Assembly: GCA_019637645.1 (NCBI GenBank)
Contig: JAHBVH010000035.1
Location: forward strand, 22,896-86,895
Direction of reading: 5' to 3'
Length of the DNA stretch: 64,000 nt
Source: Caldilineaceae bacterium
GTDB taxonomy: Bacteria > Chloroflexota > Anaerolineae > Caldilineales > Caldilineaceae
In this document: piece after piece, positions 8,814 through 17,714 of the stretch
Layout: the number at the start of each line of letters is the position of its first letter
Position numbering within the stretch: position 1 is the first letter of the stretch
The notes under the pieces: generated by a model
Database searches by the model: none
What the model was told of the DNA's origin: nothing
The model's input: only the letters and a program-made list of their open reading frames with translations
Translations under genes and position numbers: made by a program

Positions 8814-9452
8814 CTACTCGCTGGCATCCAATGCCATAGCTAACTTTGGTTGATAACCAGCGGCTAAGGCGCGCATAATGGATGGTGGCGTTAGAAGGGT
8901 AGCGGTTACAATGGAATTGAGGTGGATTAAATTCGTGTAGCCAAACGGAGTCCAACGCAACAGTTGGCCTTGCCAGACAAGGTAAGCATCTTCGTCGCCA
9001 ATAGGCTGAATAAAGCTACCACTGGGCAGTTGCTCGATCTGGCTGGTGGACAGGATGGGGCGTGCTGCAGGAGCAAGGCGTTCACTGTGCAAAAGATGAT
9101 CGATCATTGCGGCTGGGGGTGTCAGCATGTGGACGAGAGGAAAGTTGGCAGTTGCCCACGCGGTCCGAAAGGCTTGAAAGCGTTCGCGTTGACACTCGGC
9201 GCAAGGGCGATGACCTGCCGCCAATGCGGTTGCCTCATCAAGAAAGAACAACTCGGTGTATTGGCCAGGGGCCATCACGGTGCGGCGGCGCTGCTTAAAG
9301 TCGAGCAGACAGCTGATCCAGCGCTTGTTTTGGTAGGCGCGGCGGAGATTACCTTGGTTGTCGTGCAAACACCCACGGTTGCCCATGAGCGTGCCGCGCG
9401 CCGTGGTGGCAATGATCGTGCCAAAAGGTGTTACACGGTTTTGTCTGGGCAT
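8814..9452 (-). CDS. Conserved protein with Ada-like Cys motif
   Basis: A 212-residue protein that resembles a conserved bacterial family I know only as hypothetical. The central segment AAGHRPCAECQRERF resembles the zinc-binding Cys-x2-Cys half-motif of the Ada N-terminal domain (GYRPCKRC), and an upstream GNRGCLHD supplies a further Cys and His. TELFFLDEATALAAGHRPC is the best-conserved stretch. The frame opens at 9512, but the product start MPRQNRVTPFG (ATG 9452) matches what I recall of family N termini. The gene is divergent from ppk2. A zinc-binding or nucleic-acid-related role is a guess. No catalytic residues can be assigned. Confidence 0.6.
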   Translation of the reverse strand: MPRQNRVTPFGTIIATTARGTLMGNRGCLHDNQGNLRRAYQNKRWISCLLDFKQRRRTVMAPGQYTELFFLDEATALAAGHRPCAECQRERFQAFRTAWATANFPLVHMLTPPAAMIDHLLHSERLAPAARPILSTSQIEQLPSGSFIQPIGDEDAYLVWQGQLLRWTPFGYTNLIHLNSIVTATLLTPPSIMRALAAGYQPKLAMALDASE

Positions 9453-9614
9453 TGTCTTGTGAGATTCGTGCCGTAGGTTTGATACCGCCATTATCGCCCA
9501 ACGCTTGTCCAATGCGGGTAAATTTTAACGCTGCTTTAATCTGTTTTTGCTACACTAGTGTTGGTCAAACTAGAACGATGGCAGACGTATGCCACCACAG
9601 ATTGGGAACAATGA

Positions 9615-10562
9615 ATGAATACCGCACATAATGAGGTTGATGATACACGGCAGAATGCTTCTTTGTCCAGCGCGGATTGGTTGGAAGCGGAGTTAGCGGA
9701 CACGTTGGATGAAGATTATGAATTAGAGCTTTCCGAGCCCGCGCTTTCCCAGGAACTCCGGCGGATTTACAAAGAGAAGCATCCAGAAACGATTGAACGG
9801 AAAGTTTATTTCCGCGAGTTATTGAAGCTGCAAGCTGAACTAATCAAATTGCAAGATTGGGTGCAGGCCAGAAATGAGAAGATCGTCGTGATCTTTGAAG
9901 GGCGCGACTCAGCTGGCAAGGGGGGCGTGATCAAGCGTATTACCCAGCGGCTCAACCCGCGGGTCTGTCGCGTGGTGGCCCTGGCCAAGCCTAGTGATCG
10001 GGAACAGACACAGTGGTATTTCCAGCGCTATGTACCCCATTTGCCCGCGGGTGGCGAAATTGTCCTCTTTGACCGCTCGTGGTATAACCGTGCTGGGGTA
10101 GAACGGGTGATGGGTTTTGCAACACCGGTTCAGATCGAACAATTCTTTCAAGATGTCCCCGACTTTGAGCGCATGTTAGTCCGCTCGGGGATTCGGCTGA
10201 TCAAATATTGGTTCTCGATCACCGACGAAGAACAGCAACTGCGCTTTCTCATGCGCATCCACGATCCGCTCAAACAGTGGAAATTAAGCCCGATGGATCT
10301 CCAATCGCGCGTGCGGTGGGAGGAGTATACCAAAGCGAAAGAAGAGATGTTGGCCCGCACCAATATCCCCGAAGCCCCCTGGTTTATTGTGGAAGGCAAT
10401 GACAAAAAACGGGCACGGCTGAACTGCATCCGCCATCTGCTCGATCAGGTTCCCTATACCGAAGTCGAGCACGAATCCATTGTGCTGCCGGAACGGGTCT
10501 ATCATCAAGACTATGAACGGAAAGTGCTGCCACAGGAGCTGTACGTGCCGTCGCGTTATTAA
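9615..10562 (+). CDS. ppk2: Polyphosphate kinase 2
   Basis: PPK2-family enzyme of 315 residues, cytoplasmic. It transfers phosphate between polyphosphate and nucleotides (often making NTP from NDP). Walker A is EGRDSAGKGG (95-104), and the lid/Walker B region is VLFDRSWYNRAGVERVMGF (150-168), both highly characteristic. The acidic N-terminal 60 residues precede the kinase domain, and the length fits one-domain class I PPK2, the NDP-phosphorylating class. Assignment to class I rather than II or III rests only on this overall resemblance. ATG 9615 is used; the upstream ribosome site is weak (GGGAAC). A composite palindromic element and a long hairpin follow the stop. Confidence 0.93.
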   Translation: MNTAHNEVDDTRQNASLSSADWLEAELADTLDEDYELELSEPALSQELRRIYKEKHPETIERKVYFRELLKLQAELIKLQDWVQARNEKIVVIFEGRDSAGKGGVIKRITQRLNPRVCRVVALAKPSDREQTQWYFQRYVPHLPAGGEIVLFDRSWYNRAGVERVMGFATPVQIEQFFQDVPDFERMLVRSGIRLIKYWFSITDEEQQLRFLMRIHDPLKQWKLSPMDLQSRVRWEEYTKAKEEMLARTNIPEAPWFIVEGNDKKRARLNCIRHLLDQVPYTEVEHESIVLPERVYHQDYERKVLPQELYVPSRY

Positions 10563-10576
10563 ATCGCGTTATTAAG

Positions 10577-10665
10577 TATAGAAGTTACGCAGTTGGTTGG
10601 TACGACCAGAGCCCTGACAGGTTTGGAAAACCTGTCAGGGCTGGTCTACGTGCGTAACTCCTATA
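10577..10665. repeat. ~85-bp composite palindromic element, copy 1
   Basis: The ends TATAGAAGTTACGC and GCGTAACTCCTATA are inverted repeats of each other. The centre holds the 15+3+15 palindrome at 10610-10642 (arm AGCCCTGACAGGTTT, loop GGA). Four further copies occur in the window (17511, 28644, 31110, 60461). It is probably a non-autonomous mobile or REP-like element. Confidence 0.85.
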
Positions 10666-10669
10666 AGTA

Positions 10670-10710
10670 GGGAAGGGCAGTCCGGTTTGCCAAACCAGAC
10701 TGCCCTTCCC
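10670..10710. terminator. 19-bp-stem bidirectional terminator
   Basis: The arms 10670-10688 and 10692-10710 (beginning GGGAAGGGCAGT, ending ACTGCCCTTCCC) pair with one G-T mismatch around a 3-base loop. It lies between the convergent ppk2 and DinB-like genes and touches the latter's stop codon, so it can serve both. Confidence 0.75.
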
Positions 10711-11273
10711 TATGCTGCAGCCTGTCGCGCCTGCGCAATAATATCGCGTAGCTGAGCGAATTGACCAACTTCATGTACCAAGCCCAAGAGGCCAGAACCA
10801 ACGGCATTCAGCGGCCCTACCATGGCTGCAAAAGCGTCGGGCAGCGCACGATAGCGGTCGAGCCGCGGCTGATCCGGCCAAGCATTCAGATAGGCCAACC
10901 GTATGCGGCGACTTTCTTCCAAGCGCTGAAGACATAATGCGGTGGTGGTGAGCGTTTGCCAATCGACTTCAGAACGGAGACGTGGCTCAAAAGGGTAATC
11001 GATCCCGCGTGCCAGAATCGAACTGACCGCCGCATTCTCCTCGCTCGACGCGGTGACATGGGCGATTAAGTGTCCTACATTCCAGCCGATCCCTCCCTCT
11101 GCCTCGGGGTCGGCTGCCACAAAGCAGACCTCTGAATCGCTCAAGTTACGGATCAGCACCACCATTTCATCAATTTGGGCGTTGGTGGTTTCTTGCAACT
11201 CTTCTAGACCAACCGTCTCGGCTAACTCGCTAAGCTTTTTCGTCCCGTTTGCTACCAGCGTAAAGTCAATCAT
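10710..11273 (-). CDS. DinB-like four-helix protein
   Basis: A 187-residue protein of the DinB/YfiT-like putative metalloenzyme superfamily. Typical spaced histidines are present: GHLIAHVTASSEE in the second helix and LGLVHEVGQFAQL in the last, which with an acidic residue would form the metal site. Members act as thiol-dependent S-transferases or have no known role. The N terminus begins MIDFTLVANG, with a GGAG-like site directly upstream (rc of TGGCTCC). The gene is divergent from the flavin-type stress protein at 11507. The product could instead be one of the many uncharacterised DinB relatives; the substrate cannot be assigned. Confidence 0.75.
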   Translation of the reverse strand: MIDFTLVANGTKKLSELAETVGLEELQETTNAQIDEMVVLIRNLSDSEVCFVAADPEAEGGIGWNVGHLIAHVTASSEENAAVSSILARGIDYPFEPRLRSEVDWQTLTTTALCLQRLEESRRIRLAYLNAWPDQPRLDRYRALPDAFAAMVGPLNAVGSGLLGLVHEVGQFAQLRDIIAQARQAAA

Positions 11274-11506
11274 CGGTGGCTCCTTTTTCCAAAATCTTTA
11301 TGCTAAACAGAAGTTTATTATCTGTCACTGCTTCTTGTACCACAAACTCATCTATCGGTAGGGCACGACCACCCGCTCCAAAGTTGTACCTGATCTGTAC
11401 CTATTTCTTCTCTCTTTTCCTATATACGCTGGGCGCACCCATTGCTATTGTAGAGGCAAGCCCATATGCGGTAGGACAACCATACATGCGAAGGAGGGAA
11501 GGACGA

Positions 11507-12037
11507 ATGATGGAACCTAAGAATAACCAAAATGGTGCTCACAATGTCGATCATCATGCCATTGAAAAACTAGGTGAGCTAATTGACGATATTCATGTTG
11601 CTATGTTGACGACAGTTGATGAAGATGGCACGTTGCGCAGCCGACCCATGGCGACACAAGAGGTGGAATTTGAGGGCGATCTCTGGTTCTTTACCAGTGT
11701 GGACGACGCCAAAGTAGACGAGGTGCGTCAAGAGCAGCAGGTCAATGTCAGTTATGTCGAGCCCAAAAACGAGCGCTATATCTCGGTTTCCGGCCAGGCC
11801 CAAGTGGTCCGTGACCCCGAAACGCTCAAAGCGTTATGGCACCAGAACTTTAAGGCGTGGTTCCCCGATGGGCTCGATGATCCCACCTTGGCCCTCCTCA
11901 AGATACGGGTCGAGAAGGCTGAATATTGGGAGTCGTCGGATAAAGTGGTCAAAGCATTGGTGACCGGACCGCCACCCCAATATCAAGGCACCGATCATGC
12001 TGAAATCGATATTGCGCCCGTACCATCCCACGGGTAG
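11507..12037 (+). CDS. Pyridoxamine 5'-phosphate oxidase-like stress protein
   Basis: A 176-residue split-barrel flavin-binding protein resembling general stress protein 26. Family features are IDDIHVAMLTTVDEDGTLRSRPM near the N terminus, then DLWFFTSVDDAKVDEV, and NVSYVEPKNERYISVSGQAQVV. It probably binds FMN or FAD (or F420), but no reaction is assured. The frame is open from 11276, yet ATG 11507 with AAGGAGGG at 11491 is the clear start; the upstream 77 codons do not look protein-coding. A 15+3+15 palindrome follows 11 bases after the stop and should end transcription. Confidence 0.85.
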   Translation: MMEPKNNQNGAHNVDHHAIEKLGELIDDIHVAMLTTVDEDGTLRSRPMATQEVEFEGDLWFFTSVDDAKVDEVRQEQQVNVSYVEPKNERYISVSGQAQVVRDPETLKALWHQNFKAWFPDGLDDPTLALLKIRVEKAEYWESSDKVVKALVTGPPPQYQGTDHAEIDIAPVPSHG

Positions 12038-12433
12038 ACTGTCAGATGAAACTTGTCAGGTTTTATAAACCTGACAAGTTTGGCCTTGCTCAGCGACTGC
12101 GTGATCGACGGGGTCGCTGTTTTGCGTTTTTATGGCGAATGACATAAAGTCACCTAGATGGAGGCGCTATCATCGGAGCCAAGCCATAGGTCGGCTGCAG
12201 GATGCTGTTGTCACGTTGGCCTGCTTTGGAACAGACCTCCACGCATAAAGTTGCTAAGCTGTTATTCGGCAGATTGACAATGACCGTCAACCGGGAGGTG
12301 CGTCCCCAGCGATAACAGCCTCTCGCTCATCTATATCAGTGCTTGCTTCAGCTTATCTGGCGCGGCAGTTCTTCTCGGCACACTTCCATGGATGAGTAAC
12401 ACCCATTTTATCAAACGTCACAAGGAGAACGGC
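12038..12433. other. Intergenic region upstream of aldolase
   Basis: 396 bases. The first part holds the 15+3+15 hairpin at 12049-12081. The rest includes a small inverted repeat TTGAC-N7-GTCAA near 12274-12290 that could be an operator, but I see no consensus promoter or known riboswitch. Confidence 0.4.
12049..12081. terminator. 33-nt palindrome (15+3+15)
   Basis: The arm AAACTTGTCAGGTTT, loop TAT and exact complementary arm start 11 bases after the stop of the stress-protein gene. It ends in TTT and is a likely terminator; it is a member of the window-wide palindrome family. Confidence 0.75.
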
Positions 12434-13507
12434 ATGTCTATCGCTGCCTTACCTGTCGGTGTACTGACCGGCGATCAAGTAGAAACTGTCTTTTCGTTGG
12501 CAAAAGCGCAAGGCTTTGCGCTACCCGCCGTCAACTGTACTAACTCGAACACCATCAACGCGGTGCTAGAGACAGCGCGTGATTGCCATGCGCCGGTGAT
12601 TATTCAGTTTTCCAACGGCGGTGCGGCCTTTATGGCTGGCAAGGGCTTGAAGAATGATCAACAGCGGGCCGCGATTGTTGGTGCGATTGCGGGTGCCCAA
12701 CATGTCCATCAACTAGCCGCCGCCTATGATGCGCGGGTATTGGTGCATACCGATCACTGTGCTCACAAGTTACTGCCCTGGCTGGATGGTCTGCTTGACG
12801 CCGGTGAAAAATATTACCAAAGCCATGGCGTCCCCCTGTTCAGCTCCCACATGCTTGATCTCTCGGAAGAGCCCCTCCACGAAAATATCGAAATTTGCAA
12901 ACGCTACCTAGAGCGCATGAGCAAGCTAGGCATGACCCTTGAATTTGAGCTAGGCATTACAGGGGGTGAGGAAGATGGCGTGGATAACAGCGGCGCGGAC
13001 AATGCGCGCCTCTATACGCAGCCGGAAGAAGTGGCCTACGCCTATGCAGAGCTGATGAAGGTTAGCGATCGCTTTACCATTGCCGCGGCCTTTGGCAATG
13101 TCCACGGTGTCTACAGCCCTGGTAACGTCAAGTTGCGCCCCGAAATCTTGGACAATTCGCAGCGCTATGTCGAGCAGCATCTGCATACAGCACCCAAGCC
13201 GATCCACTTTGTCTTTCATGGCGGTTCCGGCTCGCCCCTCGAACAGATCCGTGAAGCCATCTCCTATGGGGTGATCAAGATGAATATTGACACCGATCTC
13301 CAGTGGGCTTTTTGGGATGGTGTCCGCGGCTACTATAAAACCAACGAAGCCTATCTGCAAGGGCAACTTGGCAACCCCGAAGGGCCCGACGAACCGAACA
13401 AGAGCTACTATGATCCCCGCACTTGGCTGCGGGCTGGCGAAAAGACCTTCAAGGCCCGTTTAACCCAGGCTTTTGAAGATCTCAATAATGTAAATACCCT
13501 CGCCTAA
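12434..13507 (+). CDS. fbaA: Class II fructose-bisphosphate aldolase
   Basis: A zinc-dependent aldolase of 357 residues, nearly the length of E. coli FbaA (359), which cleaves fructose-1,6-bisphosphate in glycolysis and gluconeogenesis. The metal/catalytic stretch HTDHCAHKLLPWLD, the E-rich loop LEFELGITGGEEDG, and VFHGGSGS and KMNIDTD phosphate-binding segments are all intact. These fit the class IIa (FbaA) type. The frame opens at 12392, but ATG 12434 preceded by AAGGAGAAC is the likely start. It is a monocistronic gene with hairpins downstream. Together with the tandem phosphofructokinase at 28806 it gives the window two consecutive glycolytic steps. Confidence 0.95.
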   Translation: MSIAALPVGVLTGDQVETVFSLAKAQGFALPAVNCTNSNTINAVLETARDCHAPVIIQFSNGGAAFMAGKGLKNDQQRAAIVGAIAGAQHVHQLAAAYDARVLVHTDHCAHKLLPWLDGLLDAGEKYYQSHGVPLFSSHMLDLSEEPLHENIEICKRYLERMSKLGMTLEFELGITGGEEDGVDNSGADNARLYTQPEEVAYAYAELMKVSDRFTIAAAFGNVHGVYSPGNVKLRPEILDNSQRYVEQHLHTAPKPIHFVFHGGSGSPLEQIREAISYGVIKMNIDTDLQWAFWDGVRGYYKTNEAYLQGQLGNPEGPDEPNKSYYDPRTWLRAGEKTFKARLTQAFEDLNNVNTLA

Positions 13508-13844
13508 AGCTTGTCTTGGCCAGCTCAGCCGTGTCACTTGCGGCGCGTGAGTGGGCTACCCTAGCCACTCACGCGTGCTATGCAATGCTTGAATCATTAT
13601 CATTGCGTAGCACGGTTATACGGCAAACTCATAAACCGGCATTTGCAACATGCGCACCGGCGCGCGCTGCTCCCCAATAATCTGCTGTAAGCGATCTACC
13701 GTCTGCTTTCAGATGGCCCATGTTTCCGCGGTCCAATTTCCATGAATCCAATAACCCCACACTTCTCCTCTTCACTGGACAAATCACTGCTTTCGGGGTA
13801 TACTGGTGAATGCAGAACCTTTGTTCTATCAAGCGGGTTGAGGA
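13508..13844. other. Intergenic region with two hairpins
   Basis: 337 bases between the aldolase and gyrA. One hairpin (CGCGTGAGTGG, 13544-13554, with its complement at 13565-13575) is probably the aldolase terminator. A second, imperfect 13-bp inverted repeat spans 13575-13613. The gyrA promoter is listed separately. A reverse-strand frame ending at about 13620 (QIIGEQRAPVRMLQMPVYEF) might be a gene remnant. Confidence 0.5.
13776..13804 (+). promoter_or_regulatory. Sigma-70-like promoter of gyrA
   Basis: TGGACA (13776-13781) and TATACT (13799-13804) are separated by exactly 17 bases, 41 bases before the gyrA ATG. Each hexamer has one mismatch to consensus. Confidence 0.7.
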
Positions 13845-16800
13845 ATGAGCACCAATAACGGAACGACGGATACGATGATCAATACCAATGGTGCTGGCGA
13901 AGCCAGCGCAGCAGGGAACGGCGTCAATGGCAATGGTGCCGTTCTCGCTTCTCCAGAGGGAGCCGGCCAGGTACGCGCCGCCGATATTGTCGGCGAGATG
14001 CAGACGGCCTATCTCGACTATGCCATGAGTGTCATCGTGGCGCGTGCCCTGCCCGATGTGCGCGATGGGCTCAAGCCTGTCCACCGGCGCATCCTTTATG
14101 CAATGTACCATGACCTGAGCCTAACCCACGATAAATCCCACAAAAAAAGTGCGCGTATTGTCGGGGAAGTGCTCGGTAAATATCACCCTCATGGTGATGT
14201 GGCCGTTTACGATGCCATGGTGCGCATGGCCCAGGATTTTAGCCTGCGCTATCCCCTGATCGATGGTCAGGGCAACTTTGGCAGTATTGATGGTGACAAC
14301 GCCGCGGCCATGCGCTATACCGAAGCGCGGCTCGCCGAAATTAGCGATCGCGTCCTCGAAGATCTCGACCGCGATACCGTGGGTTGGCATGCTAATTTTG
14401 ACAACACCCTGCGCGAGCCAGATATTTTGCCCGCGGCGCTGCCCAATCTATTGGTCAATGGGGCCAGTGGGATTGCGGTTGGCATGGCCACCAATGTGCC
14501 ACCCCACAACTTGGGCGAAATTGTCGATGCACTGGCCTATCTGATTGACAACTATCACGCGGTGGATGAGATCACCGTAGAGCAGTTGATGGCATTTGTC
14601 AAAGGGCCAGACTTTCCCACCGGTGGTATTCTCTATCGCTACCGCGAAGACAAAGTCGATGAACATACCGACGCCATCGCCCAAGGCTACGCGGTTGGCA
14701 AATCGCGCCTGATCCTCCAGGCCAAGGCCCACTTCGAAGAGATGAGCCGTGGCCGGATGCGCATTGTAGTGACGGAGTTGCCCTACCAAACCAACAAGAC
14801 CGCGCTCATTGAACGGATCGCTTCGTTGGCGCGCGATGGAAAATTGGAAGGGCTGACCGACCTCCGCGATGAGAGTGACCGCACCGGCATGCGCATTGTG
14901 ATCGAGCTGAATCGTAACGCCGATCCGAAAGCCGTGCTCAGTGATCTCTTTAAGTATACGCCCCTGCAACAGACCTTTGGTATGCAATTGCTGGCATTGG
15001 TCGATGGTCAGCCACGGTTGTTGAGCCTGAAACGCGCCCTTCACCTCTTTATCCTCCACCGGGAAGAGATTGTGCGCCGCCGCTCAGAATTTGAGCTAGC
15101 CAAAGCCAAGGCGCGTGCCCATATTGTCGAAGGGTTGCTACAAGCCCTGGATATTTTGGACGAGGTGATCGACACGATCCGTCGTAGCCAGAATGTCGAT
15201 ACGGCGCGCGCCAACTTGATGAAGAACTTCAAATTTACCGAAGTGCAGGCGCAAGCGATTCTGGACATGCAGCTACGCCGTTTGGCGGCCTTGGAACGCA
15301 AGAAGCTCAAAGAAGAGTTTGACGAGCTCAAGAAGCGGATCAAATATCTGGAGGAGCTGTTGGCCGATCCCGCGAAGATCCTCGCCGTGATCAAAGAAGA
15401 GCTGCTGGCCCTGCGCGAAAAGTATGCCGACGCCCGGCGTACGCAGATTGTCGAGCGCACCAAAGGCACGCTGACGACCACCGATCTTTTGCCCCAACAA
15501 GATGTGTGGGTGGCCGTCAACACCAATGGCGATCTCATGCGCCAAGATGTGGTGGATAAACCCACGGCGACGGCCCTGCGCCAGTTGGGCAAAGGGGGGC
15601 AAGTGGCCCTTCTCACCGCCAACACGCGCGATTGGCTCTATCTCTTTACCAAGGATGGCCGCTGCGCGCGCCTCTCGGTGCACGAGATCCCCCAAGATGG
15701 CAATCCCAAACACCTCTCGGATCTCTGTAGCTTTACCCGCCGCGATACCGTCACCGCGGCGATCACCTTGCCCCGTGAGCCAGAGAAGCAAGTGGCGAAC
15801 TACCTCTTCTGCGCGACGGAGCAGGGGATGGTTAAACGGGTGACCATCGCCGATTTCCTTGCCCCAGTCACGCCGGATTTTGTGGTAGTCAACGTCGATG
15901 AGAAAGATGCTCTGCGCTGGGTTCTGCCCACCGTTGGCACCGCCGAGATCCTCTTGGTAAGCGCCACCGGCCAATCAATCCGCTTTGGCGAAGAGGATGT
16001 ACGGAGCATGGGCTTGGCCGCGGCTGGGGTTGGGGGCATCAAACTGGCGACCAAAGATACGGTCGTCTATGCTGGGCTTGTTGAGCCCGCGGGCTCCCTC
16101 GTTACCTTGACCAGCCAAGGCTATGGCAAACAATCTTTGCTAAGTGACTATAGCCGCCAAGGCCGCAATGGCAGTGGTATTGTGACCCACAAACCTACCC
16201 CACGGACGGGGGAGGTGGCCACGGCGTTGGTGCTGCCGACCGCGCTTGACCCCGAAACGCCCCTGCTGATCAGCACCCAGAAAGGGGCCGTTAAGAGTGT
16301 CAGCTTAGCTGAAATTCCCACCATGGGGCGTGGCGTTCAGGGCAAACAGATCGTTGAGCTGCAAAGTACTGAACGGATCGTTGGGATCAAACGGCTGCTG
16401 GACAAAGTGACCTCGTCGCCTGACACCGGCGCAGCGTCACCACCATCGTCACCACCCCCCACGAAGACACCGCCCCCCAAGCCACCGACCCCCGTCGGCG
16501 CGCCCAAGCCAGTTACACCGGCAATGGTCAATGCCGCCAGCAGCCGTAAACCAACGCCTACTGACCCTGTTGCAGAACCATCCGCGGTCTCCGCACCGGC
16601 TGTCGCCCCGAAAAAACGCAATTTTGTCACAGCTGAGGCAACTCCCGTAACGACCGTGGCGCGCACCACCACTGCACCACCCCAGGAAGTGGGCAAAGAA
16701 GTGGGCAAAGAAGCCGTTAAAGAACTAGCCCAAGCGCCTGCCCATGAGATGACACTGACGCCGAATGCGGAGCGGGCTACGGCCCCAAGAACCCAAGCCG

Positions 16801-17408
16801 ACGCCAGCGCACCACCAGCCCGTCGCCCGCGCGCGACTGCTGCCACGCCGCTCACGGTCAACGCTGCCCCCGCTGCGCTGCCCGTGACGCGTGCTGACAC
16901 CGCTGTCCAACATGGCGCGCCCGCCCGAACGACGCGTGTCCAGCGGGCCGCGGCAGAAGAGCGTGCGGTAAATAAGCCAGCTACCGCGCGTCCGCCAAAG
17001 GCTGAATTGGCTTCGCCGACAAAAGGGCCAGCCAAGACGCCAGCCGACGAACCGACCACGGCCACACCACGTCCCAAAGCCGCCAAACCGGCACGAGTGC
17101 CGCCAACCCCGCCGAGTCAACTCCAGTTGACGGCACCACCGGCGACCGCGCTGACGAAGGCTGGCCCCGAGCCACGCCAAGCCGCCCGCCAAGGCGCGGC
17201 CAAAGAGACGCATGACAACTCCTTGCCAGACCAAGCCGCGGTGCCAGCACCCGCTCAAGCAAAGGGTGCATCGGAAAAGCCAGTACCTTTGCAAAACTTG
17301 GAACTCTTTCCCGTGGAAGCCGAAGCGCCGAGCCAACGCAAAACGCCCCCCAAAGGCAGCAAGTTAGAGATTGCCGTGAGTGTTAACCGGCCCACGAAAA
17401 AGAAGTAA
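13845..17408 (+). CDS. gyrA: DNA gyrase subunit A with long low-complexity tail
   Basis: Type IIA topoisomerase A subunit of 1187 residues, far beyond the usual 800-900. A 45-residue Gly/Asn/Ala-rich leader precedes the breakage-reunion domain ([38 protein letters not shown]). Catalytic Arg157-Tyr158 lie in [11 protein letters not shown]. The quinolone region [13 protein letters not shown] has Val119 where E. coli has Ser83. The C-terminal beta-pinwheel carries only a degenerate GyrA box (RQGRNGSG near 770). From about residue 857 a tail of some 330 residues is rich in Pro, Ala, Thr and Lys, ending PTKKK. gyrA rather than parC is favoured by [15 protein letters not shown], but the weak GyrA box leaves room for a topoisomerase IV role. 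gyrB is not in the window. Confidence 0.9.
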   Translation: MSTNNGTTDTMINTNGAGEASAAGNGVNGNGAVLASPEGAGQVRAADIVGEMQTAYLDYAMSVIVARALPDVRDGLKPVHRRILYAMYHDLSLTHDKSHKKSARIVGEVLGKYHPHGDVAVYDAMVRMAQDFSLRYPLIDGQGNFGSIDGDNAAAMRYTEARLAEISDRVLEDLDRDTVGWHANFDNTLREPDILPAALPNLLVNGASGIAVGMATNVPPHNLGEIVDALAYLIDNYHAVDEITVEQLMAFVKGPDFPTGGILYRYREDKVDEHTDAIAQGYAVGKSRLILQAKAHFEEMSRGRMRIVVTELPYQTNKTALIERIASLARDGKLEGLTDLRDESDRTGMRIVIELNRNADPKAVLSDLFKYTPLQQTFGMQLLALVDGQPRLLSLKRALHLFILHREEIVRRRSEFELAKAKARAHIVEGLLQALDILDEVIDTIRRSQNVDTARANLMKNFKFTEVQAQAILDMQLRRLAALERKKLKEEFDELKKRIKYLEELLADPAKILAVIKEELLALREKYADARRTQIVERTKGTLTTTDLLPQQDVWVAVNTNGDLMRQDVVDKPTATALRQLGKGGQVALLTANTRDWLYLFTKDGRCARLSVHEIPQDGNPKHLSDLCSFTRRDTVTAAITLPREPEKQVANYLFCATEQGMVKRVTIADFLAPVTPDFVVVNVDEKDALRWVLPTVGTAEILLVSATGQSIRFGEEDVRSMGLAAAGVGGIKLATKDTVVYAGLVEPAGSLVTLTSQGYGKQSLLSDYSRQGRNGSGIVTHKPTPRTGEVATALVLPTALDPETPLLISTQKGAVKSVSLAEIPTMGRGVQGKQIVELQSTERIVGIKRLLDKVTSSPDTGAASPPSSPPPTKTPPPKPPTPVGAPKPVTPAMVNAASSRKPTPTDPVAEPSAVSAPAVAPKKRNFVTAEATPVTTVARTTTAPPQEVGKEVGKEAVKELAQAPAHEMTLTPNAERATAPRTQADASAPPARRPRATAATPLTVNAAPAALPVTRADTAVQHGAPARTTRVQRAAAEERAVNKPATARPPKAELASPTKGPAKTPADEPTTATPRPKAAKPARVPPTPPSQLQLTAPPATALTKAGPEPRQAARQGAAKETHDNSLPDQAAVPAPAQAKGASEKPVPLQNLELFPVEAEAPSQRKTPPKGSKLEIAVSVNRPTKKK

Positions 17409-17714
17409 AACGGCGCCCGAAAGCCACCGGGCTAGGAACAACGCCGGCTCAAGCCCGCTTCAGCGGGGCTTCTTCTAGCAGCCACAGGGCTTCAGCCTGT
17501 TTAACCCACCTAGAAGTTACGCAGTTGATCGGCGTGACCAGAGACCTGACAGGTTTGGAAAACCTGTCAGGTCTGGTCCAAGTGCGTAACTTCTACCACC
17601 GTGCATTGAGCTGTCCGATTTGCAGAATCTGGCAGCTCTTTGGTTGTCCACGAATCGTCGCGCTGGCAAGGAGAATTACAGACAGCCTTTGGTAGACGGC
17701 GCTATGGTTAGTGT
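17409..17714. other. Intergenic region made of hairpins
   Basis: 306 bases after gyrA. Two short hairpins come first: AGCCCGC-TTCA-GCGGGGCT type at 17452-17470 and ACAGGG..CCTGT at 17484-17500, both common Chloroflexota-style intergenic repeats as I recall them. The composite element at 17511-17595 follows. No gene is visible. Confidence 0.55.
17511..17595. repeat. ~85-bp composite palindromic element, copy 2
   Basis: Full-length copy: TAGAAGTTACGC and GCGTAACTTCTA are perfect inverted ends. The central 33-nt palindrome is at 17542-17574 (arm AGACCTGACAGGTTT, loop GGA). Confidence 0.88.

Noticed and set aside
13621..13695. Reverse-strand fragment reading LQQIIGEQRAPVRMLQMPVYEF before a stop
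   Set aside because: It looks protein-like but is interrupted by a stop about 25 codons upstream and I cannot name a family. It may be a gene remnant, but evidence is too thin to annotate.
16337..17086. Long reverse-strand open frame (249 codons) opposite the gyrA tail
   Set aside because: It is the antisense of a Pro/Ala/Thr-rich, GC-rich tail, which readily leaves reverse frames open. The product is Ala/Gly/Val low complexity without motifs or a ribosome site.
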